Below are positions 1 through 6,900 of a DNA stretch of 16,857 nucleotides, piece by piece. Source of the DNA: Bremia lactucae. Taxonomy: Eukaryota > Oomycota > Peronosporomycetes > Peronosporales > Peronosporaceae. Below the pieces are notes generated by a model. That model was given only the letters and a program-made list of their open reading frames with translations, made no database searches and was not told where the DNA came from. The DNA is taken from contig NW_027152103.1 in assembly GCF_004359215.1 (NCBI RefSeq), positions 1 to 16,857 of the forward strand, written 5' to 3'. The position numbers were made by a program, and so were the translations under genes. Each line of letters starts with the position of its first letter. Within the stretch, counting starts at the first letter, position 1.

Positions 1-330
1 GAGCCATGTGAGGACCCCCACATACCTTTCCGACCTCTGTGTGCGTAAGGCAACATGAGGGTGGCAAATTGTGCATGCCTTCAATAAATTGAGCACTGCA
101 ACTGTACCGGTTTAAACGCCGATACCACAAAAAGACCTAATCATTGATGGTATGTCAAAAGTACTATCTTATAGTCAATGGGTCTGATCGAAGAATTCGA
201 TCACATCCGTATGCGTAAGCCGGATATCGCGTTTATAATAGTAAGGGCTTCAAGCGGTATGCTATGAGAGTATCTAATTTTGCCGCAGGGACTTAGTCAT
301 GCCCCTGGAACATTTAACAGATGTACTAAC
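1..330 (+). pseudogene. pol: Ty3/Gypsy reverse transcriptase fragment (5' half of RT domain)
   Basis: This is a broken piece of a Ty3/Gypsy RT. It aligns by eye with 9665-9995 of the larger pol copy in this window. Recognisable peptides are AFNKLSTATVP (near 80-115) and the RT motif LPQGLSHAPGTFNRCT (about 278-328, the QG-L-APATF block of Gypsy RTs). Frameshifts separate these blocks and the region around 180-260 is strongly diverged. The part carrying the catalytic YDD box is missing, because the sequence changes abruptly to an LTR piece at about 330. The left end is cut by the window. No ATG-initiated frame survives, so it is a relic. Identification as RT is secure; the exact edges are not. 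Confidence 0.8.
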
Positions 331-495
331 TTTCATTGCGTCAATATTCCCAATTTTGGTAATATTGGAAAGCTTAAGTCAAATAAGTAATGAAGATAAC
401 TATATGTACTTTTTTGCTTATTTCCATTCATAGAATAGAATATTCATTATTACTCTTGTGAAAAATAAAGTTATGTAACGTTACACCGCATTACA
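330..495 (-). repeat. Partial LTR, type B (5' part), minus strand
   Basis: Read on the minus strand from 495, this begins TGTAATGCGGTGTAACG and matches the first ~170 bp of the complete type-B LTR at 15699-16202, including the block CAATATTACCAAAATTGGG. The remaining ~330 bp of the LTR are absent, and RT sequence lies directly against the break at about 330. It is either a truncated solo LTR or one side of a rearrangement. Together with 15699-15870 it forms an inverted pair that encloses most of the window. Confidence 0.75.
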
Positions 496-1196
496 CAAAC
501 ATAGGAAGCGTGCTGTTTTTGTACAAACTAGTCTTATAAATACTAGAATGTACACAGACAGACTAACTAATCATGCCCAAATTTCCAAAGTTTCAGAATA
601 CATATCATAAGCGCTAGTAGGAAGAAAAGTCCCGCGAGCGCAATTGGGACCTCACGCGCAAGTCGCAACAGTGCTAGGAGGAGTTTGTCGAGTCGCTGAA
701 GAACGAAGTGGCCAGCTGATCTGCAAATGGTGCATACATTGCACTGCGGGTGCGGCCGACGAAGCCTCGGCTGTGTTTCTCTTCTCGAGTGCCGCGTGTT
801 CGCGCGTACTGGGGTACTAGAACCTATTGAAAGCGTTCATGTGTTCTTCTTAGGGGATTTAACAATGGCGTGAGGTATTTTCGAAGCTCAAACACTTGGC
901 GAAACATATCGATGTGCGTACTGCACGACCACGATAACGTCGTAACCTTGACATTACGCCTGTGTTCTGTCTGCTTTGTAGTTAAATTCCGGATAAAGGC
1001 CATGAAGAGCGAGTACTTTCACGCCGAAACAACGGCGCGCTTGGTATATAAACGGAATGAAAAGTTTAACGTTTCGAGTACGTCGCCGTCCATGAAACCG
1101 AAAGATAATGAAGCTTGTTTGTGGCGGCGGAGGCAACAAAGTTAGTTACCGCCACGTCAACGAAAAAGTCACGATCAACCATGTGGGAAGCGCAAG
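496..1196. other. Unidentified sequence, no gene supported
   Basis: About 700 bp with no recognised family. The longest open stretch is a 91-codon frame at 870-1145 (+). The same frame read back to an ATG at 573 has four blocks of stops (near 615, 675, 717, 825), so if it was ever a gene it is a relic. One short stretch in another frame (about 717-760) is Cys/His-rich but too short to name. In the inverted-repeat partner on the right this stretch corresponds to only ~127 bp (15572-15698), so most of it is an insertion here or a deletion there. Confidence 0.5.
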
Positions 1197-1407
1197 TTCA
1201 GTCGCAATCAAATCATCGAAAGGAGCAAGTACTTACAGAAATGATGTTGCTTTGCGTGTAAAGCATAACTCTTAGAAAGACCTGAGCCAATTAATTGGCC
1301 ATCAGTCTTCGTTCAAATGAACAATAAACGTTGAGTTCTTCAATTCTAGTGTCGGCGGAAGTTTGTATTCACATTTATACTGATAAATGAACCTGCGACG
1401 CTATGCA
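1197..1407 (-). repeat. Left arm of an older inverted repeat (partner 15359-15571)
   Basis: The reverse complement of this stretch aligns along its whole length with 15359-15571 at roughly 85% identity by eye, including exact shared blocks such as CTAGAATTGAAGAACTCA and GTTATGCTTTACACGC. It contains a perfect 14-bp palindrome, GCCAATTAATTGGC (about 1287-1300). No coding potential or known family is recognised. On both sides it lies internal to a type-B LTR. The following 105 bp (1408-1512) hold nothing I recognise. Confidence 0.8.
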
Positions 1408-1512
1408 GACTCGATATGGCGAAAATGTTATCATCGATCCCTTAACTTACGTTCTTGATTAATGAAAACATACTTGGTAAATGCTTTCGCCTAAGCTCAT
1501 CTTCCAGCGATC

Positions 1513-2285
1513 CGAGGAGGTTTATCACGTGAAATCGATCCCTCTTTGAAGGTCGACTTCGAATGTGAGTCGGAAGAAGTGGCGACTCGGGGAGAATAGA
1601 ACAGTCGCCTGATAGACGTTAGGCGGCTGACTATGAGCCTTCGAAAGAGAGGGATCATTCTGATAAACGATTAATAGTCTGTTTGGTTCCGACCATGAGG
1701 ATGATTCTCATCGCCCGTTCCGTCGTCCGTACGGTCACCTGCACCTGTTTCTGTGCAAAGTGATTACGATGGCATTAGTCTCGTAATAAAATTTCTTGTG
1801 GTACCCATGCTTCAGTAGGTTCTACTGAGCGGAGTGAAGACAATAAAATGTCTCGCCTCACCGCTGAAAAGAAGCCGTGGCTTTTGCCCGAACAGCAAAT
1901 TAATAGCTTGTGTGGAGTGACTACTCCATACAATAAATATCCCTTATTTATTGCGACAAAGGTACATGGCCTTGATCCCAGCAAGAAGGGCTTTCGCGCT
2001 GAGGAAGACTTTATGTCGATGCTTCTCTTAAGCATCGATAGTTTAGTCGCAATAATAAGCGAGATAAGATCTCGCTTATACAAGCCTATAGGGCGTTCAT
2101 TCGCAATGTCAAATACATTGGACGCGAAGCTTGGCTTCAAAGACTGAACGCGATTCGCGTCAAGTTTGAAATCGAACTCCAACCGGTGCAAAATATAAAT
2201 TGCATCGGTTGTCATGTGAGGCTGGGCTTCCATGCCTCATGTGGGGTGATCCCTGTCCGTGTTGTGTTGACAGCACGAAGAGAGT
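1513..2285 (+). pseudogene. Partial copy of the retroelement's antisense reading frame
   Basis: This is the second copy of the protein-like frame found at 13037-14008 (-), here on the plus strand and lacking its first ~64 codons. It starts in the segment corresponding to GGLPREIDPSLKV and ends at the matching TAA near 2284-2286. The five single-base deletions specific to this copy break the frame repeatedly, and both in-frame TAG codons of the other copy are also present (near 1619 and 2039). The longest surviving piece reads MSRLTAEKKPWLLPEQQIN onward from 1848. Function unknown. Confidence 0.7.
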
Positions 2286-2392
2286 AAAAGGGGATGTCGG
2301 ATCTCTTTTTTTGCCCAGGGGAAGGGCTCGCATCTCTATTGAGATGCGGGACGCGATTGACGTTCTGCAATCGATTTACAAGCGCCAGGGGC
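1513..2392 (+). repeat. Left arm of a young inverted repeat (partner 12932-13816)
   Basis: This 880-bp stretch is the reverse complement of 12932-13816 (885 bp). Full alignment by eye shows seven substitutions and five single-base gaps, about 98.6% identity. All five gaps are bases missing from this left arm (near 1582, 1670, 1706, 1780 and 2010). Both edges are sharp: at 1513 it starts inside the antisense reading frame described at 13037-14008, and at 2392/2393 it switches abruptly to RT sequence in the opposite sense. The surrounding pol copies are far more diverged, so this duplication is recent relative to them, or has been homogenised. Confidence 0.93.
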
Positions 2393-2940
2393 TTATTGTC
2401 TATGGATCTGATGGATGGAACATATCAGGATCTTATGCGTGAACGAGACATCCCGTACACAGCAGTAAGCACTCCCAGTGGGATGCTCTGGAAATGGCTA
2501 GTAATACCACAGGGGCTTCGTAACGACCCTGCAACATTCAACAGATGTGTAACAAATCTGTTAAGACCGGTGCGAGATTTCGCACCGAGTTCTTTTGACG
2601 ATGTATTCGTCCATAGCCGAGCCATGGACGGTAAGACGGACGTGGAAGTTCATAAAAATCACGTTCGTCAGTTTCTTACACTTATCCGAAAGCACGAATT
2701 GTATGCAAATCTCAAGAAGTGTATATTCGCTGCAAGCGAAATACCACTTTTTGAGTGCATCGTCGCTATACACGGCGTGCGCCCTGATCCCGAAAAGATC
2801 AAGACAATTACCGACTGGCCAGTTCCAGTCGATGTCAAAGGACATAGAAAGTTCCTTGGATCAGCGGCGTACTTGCACAAGTACTCCTGCAATTATGCCG
2901 AGATGACAGTTCGTCTCTCTCGTCTTTTGAAAAAAGACGG
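2393..2940 (+). pseudogene. pol: Ty3/Gypsy reverse transcriptase, pol copy 1 (5'-truncated)
   Basis: This encodes the central and C-terminal RT domain of a Gypsy polyprotein, which copies element RNA into DNA. It begins abruptly at the first catalytic block (SMDLMDGTYQ, Asp retained), followed by PQGLRNDPATFN, then the active-site box SFDDVFVHS with both Asp codons intact at 2597-2602. The thumb/connection follows: NLKKCIFAASEIPLF and the typical DWPVPVDVKGHRKFLG. The N-terminal fingers are missing; in their place, upstream, is the inverted-repeat arm, and the open frame runs back into it only by chance (from 2294). The frame breaks at about 2940, entering RNase H. Despite an intact DD it cannot give a full polyprotein. 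Confidence 0.9.
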
Positions 2941-3500
2941 TAATGGCTATGGAACGATGATAGTCAGCGTTCCTTTGAAGGTATTAAGCAAAGCTTGATG
3001 CAATCGCCAAGATGGGCGATTGCAGATCAAGACAGACCATTCCATGTGGTCTGTGATGCCAGCGATTTCGCAATCGGCTGTGCGTTAATGCAATACGATA
3101 CAGACGGCGCGGAGCGCGTCGTTTGTTACCAATCGCGTCAGCTGCAACCAGCTTAGCGCAATTTTCAGTGCAGGACAAGGAACTTCTTGCCATGAAATAT
3201 GCATTGACTAAAGATAGGGTCTATCGTAGGAGATTGACCGTCCATCGTATATACGGACCATGCGTCATTACGCACGGCCGTCAATAGCCCACACCTCTCG
3301 CAAAGAATGGCGAGGTGGCTATCCTTCTTCGCGGAGTATAATTTCTCCCTTGAATATAAACCAGGACAACTTAATGGCGTTGCTGATGCGTTATCACGCC
3401 GACCCGATTTCGAGTCGCTGTGCAATCCAACAGTGGAAAGAATCCCACTACTGCAACACTCCGTCATCAGCTTTGTTTGATGACATAAAGAAAGCCTAAT
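2940..3500 (+). pseudogene. pol: Gypsy RNase H domain, pol copy 1
   Basis: This RNase H of the RT-RH cassette would degrade the RNA strand of the RNA:DNA hybrid. Recognisable blocks in order are VVCDASDFAIGCALMQYDTD (first catalytic Asp), YQSRQLQPA followed by a TAG at about 3154, a garbled stretch where KELLAMKYAL should be (frameshift, 3160-3215), VYTDHASLRTAV (catalytic Asp), then WLSFFAEYNFSLEYKPGQ and GVADALSRRPDF, the usual end of Gypsy RH. At least three frame changes and one stop disable it. The segment 2999-3024 is a perfect 10-bp hairpin whose loop differs from copy 2 as if inverted (see findings). Confidence 0.88.
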
Positions 3501-4141
3501 TAGAATATAAAGACCTTCTGCGTTTTATGGATCACCTGACGAATCCATCCGATATCTTCTTAAAGTTTTTCCAGCTTTATATCGATCATCATCCGATCGA
3601 TACACAACACGCAACGGCTTATTGTATTACCCAGCCGTTGCAAGCGACACTCTACATGTCGTCGTCCCAGCTCACAATGATTTGCGCTTGCGCATCATGA
3701 ATAGGTTTCAAAATGCACCAACAAGTGAGCATCGTGGGTGTGAGAAAACTTATCTTACAGTAAGTCGCGACTTTTACTGGCCCCGCCAGTATCAGCTCGT
3801 GTGCAGGTACATTCGTACTTGCGAGGTATGTCAACGGGTAAAGCCTAGCCCTTCATCCCGTGCACCTATCCGACCTCTCTTACTTCCGGCAGAGTGTTGG
3901 CAGTCCATATCAATGGACTTCGTCTTTAGTGTTACCGAAGACGATCACAAAACAATGGAACCTTTCTTTTGTAGACAGATTCAGCAAGATGGTATATCTT
4001 GCTGCAGTACCAGAGTCGATCACGGCTCGGGCTATGCCCGTGTCTTTATCGACACGGTATTCAAACTCCATGAGTTGCCCCGTGAACTGGTCTCAGATAG
4101 AGATCCAAGATTCACGGCGGAGTTTTGGCAATCCGTGTTCC
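3501..4141 (+). pseudogene. pol: Gypsy integrase, pol copy 1 (zinc-binding and partial catalytic core)
   Basis: This integrase inserts the cDNA into the genome. The zinc-binding region is visible (TSEHRG, then CEVC at about 3820-3832), but the first His of the HHCC set is replaced (FQNAPTSEH against GHDAPTSRH in copy 2). Core Asp 1 is at 3916-3918 (SMDFVF) and Asp 2 at 4096-4098 (SDRDPRFT). Between them the reading shifts to another frame (FVDRFSKMVYLAAVPESIT, about 3968-4027) and back, so two small indels are present. Just after EFWQSVF (4141) the sequence jumps to the chromodomain. The third catalytic residue, the rest of the core and the C-terminal domain (about 1.1 kb in copy 2) are deleted. 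Confidence 0.9.
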
Positions 4142-4352
4142 CTCGGAGGTCAGCGTTTCCTTGTGGAATGTATCCAGAACTACCGTGAAGTGAAGGGGCA
4201 GCGAACGAGTTATCTTGCTCGCTGGCGTGAATATCCACCTTCACATGACAGCTGGAAGCCTCGTTCCCAGCTGGTTGCTACCATTGAGGGCCTCGTCCGT
4301 CAGTGTAACGTGACCCATCCGATGGTTCAGAAGGTCCATCGGAAAACACGCG
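4142..4352 (+). pseudogene. pol: Chromodomain at the end of Gypsy pol, copy 1
   Basis: This stretch encodes GQRFLVECIQNYREVKGQRT, SYLARW, YPPSHDSW and PRSQL, the pattern of a chromodomain (first strand, aromatic W-Y-S-W cage region, helix). It closes the pol polyprotein of chromoviruses and is thought to guide integration to chromatin. It matches 12720-12935 of copy 2. It is joined to the truncated integrase at 4141/4142 out of frame. At about 4352 it stops abruptly against a minus-strand protease/linker fragment, losing the normal C-terminal tail seen in copy 2. Confidence 0.85.
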
Positions 4353-5065
4353 TCAATTGAGTTATCTCCGAAGTTAACTTTGGAGGCGCATATAGATCAA
4401 GAGTAGAAGCGCCTACTCTAGAACCGTCATTAACCAAGACATTTAATGTCTCGGTTTCTTCCTGGGATTTATCCACAGGCTGCCGAGGAATTAATCCCTC
4501 GGGATCAAGAAGTCTAGTAACTTCCACTATTTGAGGAGATTTCTCCTCAAGTTCGTGGGGACCTCTTCCCTCAACGTCTTCCGAATGTGATTGCGCTATT
4601 ACAGTCGGGTCCTCTACGGTCAAATTTCTACTCGACCTTGGATCATCCTGTTGTTTCTTTGGGGTAACCGGTATACTCCTTGAATGTCGCCCACTAAGCG
4701 TACATTCATGTCTCAATCCACTCGACCTTTTGGAGTGGTGGAACCTTCGGCGCTGCCTGTGCACTTGCACACCCGCCGGCAGCTGACTCCACAATGTGAT
4801 TGGTAATCACACTGTGATCTTGTGCAGTTGTACTAACGACCGTACCACAAGTGAGGCCATCGCACTCACTCGTAGTACATCCACACGCTTGTGGACGCTC
4901 CAAGACGTTCATCAGATGGCCATCTGATGAACAAGTGGCAGGCATCTTTACGGATCGATGCTGCCAGCTGATCCTTGGCTCGTATTTTCTGAGCCAAGGT
5001 AAACCTAGGAATGACATCAAATCTGTCATCCAAATCCGGTACGATATAATCACCATCGTACTGTT
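4353..5065 (-). pseudogene. pol: Gypsy protease and protease-RT linker, minus strand
   Basis: Read from 5065 to 4353, this encodes the end of the retroviral-type aspartic protease region, with the blocks DRFDVI and GLPWLRKYEPRISW (sequence that follows the catalytic domain in Gypsy polyproteins), then a Cys-rich stretch (QACGCTTSECDGLTCGTVV), and a charged linker ending in LTSEITQL. The catalytic D(T/S)G lies upstream and is not present. The frame changes near 4790, and the two open pieces overlap there. The linker is shared with 8960-9260 and 16527-16660. Both ends are unnatural joins: head-on against the plus-strand chromodomain at 4352/4353 and against an LTR piece at about 5065. It contains a perfect 26-bp palindrome (4907-4932). 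Confidence 0.82.
4907..4932. repeat. Perfect 26-bp palindrome
   Basis: The 13-bp arms are exact reverse complements with no spacer; the centre is GGCC at 4918-4921. It lies within the protease-linker coding sequence. A second perfect hairpin, with 9-bp arms and a 9-nt loop, lies at 4973-4999, and a third, with 9-bp arms and a 2-nt loop, at 4531-4550. These belong to the general hairpin enrichment of this element family. Confidence 0.97.
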
Positions 5066-5225
5066 AATCTTCTATAAATATAATAGATTATATCTATTAA
5101 TGAAGCAAGTTTATACGAATATTATTATGTAAAGTAATATTCTTCAAATTTTATCTACCTTTTCGATAATATAATAATTAACAACCTTTCAAATTCGGCT
5201 TTTAAACGAAGTACGCCCCGTTACA
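5066..5225 (-). repeat. Partial LTR, type A, minus strand
   Basis: It ends at 5225 with CCCCGTTACA, the reverse complement of the LTR start TGTAACGGGG. Read on the minus strand it matches the first ~150 bp of the type-A LTRs (blocks GGTAGATAA, GAATATTACTTTACAT). The rest is missing, and protease sequence follows directly. The next 239 bp (5226-5464) are AT-rich with nothing I recognise. Confidence 0.75.
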
Positions 5226-5464
5226 GCTTCAATATATATTGAACACGAAAATATTGGAATAACTTGTCAGATGATAATTAAATTTAATCTTCTTATTATT
5301 ACCTATAATCGTCTTAAGGAAACACTATTGATGGAGCAAGACACGTAATACAGTTGTCACTTCTGAATACCTATGCATTTCCAAGAAGGGAATTATTAAA
5401 TTGACGCACCCCTGAGCACGTGGCGTGCTAGATGATGATTGGCTAATACATCCACGTTTCGGAT

Positions 5465-5904
5465 TGTGCAATGGGGTGTATCGTTATATGAAATTAACAC
5501 TTAAAGGTTGTTAGTTAATATATTATCTAAAAGGTAGAGAATATTTGGAGAATATTACTTTACATGGTAATATTCTAAGGACTTATTTATTGGTAGATAT
5601 AGACCATTATACTTACTTTCTCCCGGTCCAGTCAGCGCTTGACGCGCGCAATGATAAAGACAGATAAGACTTTAAGTACATATTTGTATTGGTTTATAAT
5701 TAAGCTAGTATTAAGTAGATAGATAGAAGAACTTTTTTATATTTAATACAGTTGTCATTTAACCCTCGTTAGAGCGAGCGTTTAAAAGGGAAGACTTCCT
5801 CTGCACGTTCTAGTGTACGCGAAGTGACGTGAGGCACCACTCGCACTGAGGCAGTGCAAATTGGACTTGCACTGAAGCAGCACAAGTCGTAGTGCCCCGT
5901 TACA
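5465..5904 (+). repeat. LTR, type A (subfamily A1), complete, plus strand
   Basis: This 440-bp LTR has a slightly decayed start (TGTGCAATGGGGTGTATCG for TGTAACGGGGTGTATCG) and an intact end, CCCCGTTACA. The ends are near-perfect 10-bp inverted repeats of each other and begin TG and end CA, as usual for LTRs. It contains a perfect 9-bp hairpin (GAATATTAC ... GTAATATTC, about 5551-5576). It has the internal block CCAGTCAGCGCTTGACG, shared with 8697-8950 but not with the LTRs at 6390 or 14085. It is followed directly by a gag head, so it acts as a 5' LTR. TGGAAGCACTTGTAGTCC at about 5907 could be a primer-binding site, but I cannot match it to a tRNA. Confidence 0.85.
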
Positions 5905-6389
5905 CCTGGAAGCACTTGTAGTCCGTTCAAGGACCACAGTTCCTATCATCTAACATGAACATGTTAGATGGTAACGGAAACACGCATCACGTTTCGCGTG
6001 ACAGCTACTCCTTTCTAAGTGACATAGAAAGGAGTGCGGTCGAACTAATGAGTTCGACCGTAGAGAACGATACCATCCTGGCCATGCTGGCCGGTTTGGA
6101 CAGAGATACCCTCCATTTAGTCATCGCCAGGTTCATACAACATGAGCTTGACGAGGCGAAGGGGAAATTAGCCTTGCTTAATTAGCAAGGCTCTCAACAG
6201 GCAGAACTAGTGAGGTTACAACAGGTACAGACCTCTGAACCCGGATGACGCACACGCATCGTTCCAATTTAAAAGATCGACATCTCTAAGTATAAAGGAG
6301 TTCAAAAAGACCCCCTCTCAAGATGGTTTGCTGAGTTTGACGATACCTGCTATAAGGGCTTGTCATATCGTCGACGAGCAAATGCAAGT
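5905..6389 (+). pseudogene. gag: Gypsy gag 5' part (truncated)
   Basis: Directly downstream of the plus-strand LTR, an ATG frame of 76 codons (5955-6185) runs MNMLDGNGNTHHVSRDSYSF ... and includes a helical stretch, LDRDTLHLVIARFIQHELDE. It then stops. After it, in shifted frames, come pieces such as NPDDAHASFQF and IVDEQMQ (about 6240-6387) that resemble the capsid part of oomycete Gypsy Gag, the structural protein that packages element RNA. It is cut at 6389 by the intact end of an oppositely oriented LTR. The start codon sits in the right arm of a perfect 11-bp hairpin (5947-5957/5960-5970); the ATG at 5955 is chosen because it is the first in-frame start after the LTR. Gag identity rests on position and partial motifs. 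Confidence 0.7.
5947..6192. repeat. Cluster of four perfect hairpins at the start of gag
   Basis: Four exact stems lie within 246 bp: 5947-5957/5960-5970 (11 bp, 2-nt loop), 6007-6017/6025-6035 (11 bp, 7-nt loop), 6037-6046/6051-6060 (10 bp, 4-nt loop) and 6170-6178/6184-6192 (9 bp, 5-nt loop). All overlap the gag reading frame, and the first overlaps its start codon. Such a density is not expected by chance. They could form RNA structure near a packaging or translation signal, or cruciforms in DNA. Confidence 0.95.
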
Positions 6390-6900
6390 TGTAACGGGGC
6401 ACTGCGACTTGTACTGCTTCAGTCCAAGTCCACTTCACACTGCTTCAGATGTGAGTGGTTCCTCTCGTTAGGTGACGTACACTGTACGTATAGAGGAATA
6501 CTTCTCTGAAGGAAGTTAGCTTAAGAGTGTAAGATGAAAACTGTATTAATATAGTTAAGTGTCTTGTTAATCTATCTTTGTAAATGTTGTCTTAACTACG
6601 CAGGACACCGGAAAGGATGTGCTTCTGCGAGAGGCGTGACTCCTACACCTTCTACAGCTTCATCGAGATACTAAACATGTAAATGAATTCTTATCTATCT
6701 TATCTCGTAACTCTTTTTGATTACTTCTACAGCTGATTAGTCTGCGGAATAAATAGACATAATGGCCTATACCTATTTATGGATAAGAATTCAGGAAATT
6801 ACTATTTAAATTAATTTCCTCCAAATATTATCTACCTTTTGGATAATATTAATTAACAATCTTTTATTTTTAATTTCATGTAACGATACACCCCGTTACA
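6390..6900 (-). repeat. LTR, type A (subfamily A2), complete, minus strand
   Basis: This 511-bp LTR is on the minus strand, with both ends intact on the plus strand (TGTAACGGGG at 6390 and CCCCGTTACA ending at 6900). It shares the block CCGCAGACTAATCAGCTGT with the 3' LTR at 14085-14511, which sets subfamily A2 apart from A1. Its right end abuts the MULE relic and its left end abuts the gag head. I see no matching target-site duplication beside it (AAGT to the left, CTTG to the right), so it is not a simple solo-LTR insertion. Confidence 0.88.

Noticed and set aside
870..1145. 91-codon ORF as a possible small host gene
   Set aside because: No recognisable domain, stops upstream in the same frame, and a length that can arise by chance.
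2294..2400. Apparent N-terminal extension of RT copy 1 (from the ATG at 2294)
   Set aside because: These codons come from the inverted-repeat arm, where the true coding sense is a different frame. The fusion to RT at 2393 is a rearrangement junction.
5905..5925. Primer-binding site after the LTR at 5904
   Set aside because: TGGAAGCACTTG begins with TGG as expected, but I could not match it to the 3' end of any tRNA, so it is only mentioned.
5465..6900. MULE terminal inverted repeats formed by the opposed LTRs
   Set aside because: The sequences are clearly Gypsy LTRs (TGTAACGGGG ... CCCCGTTACA) shared with the element at 14085, and they lie on one side of the MULE only.
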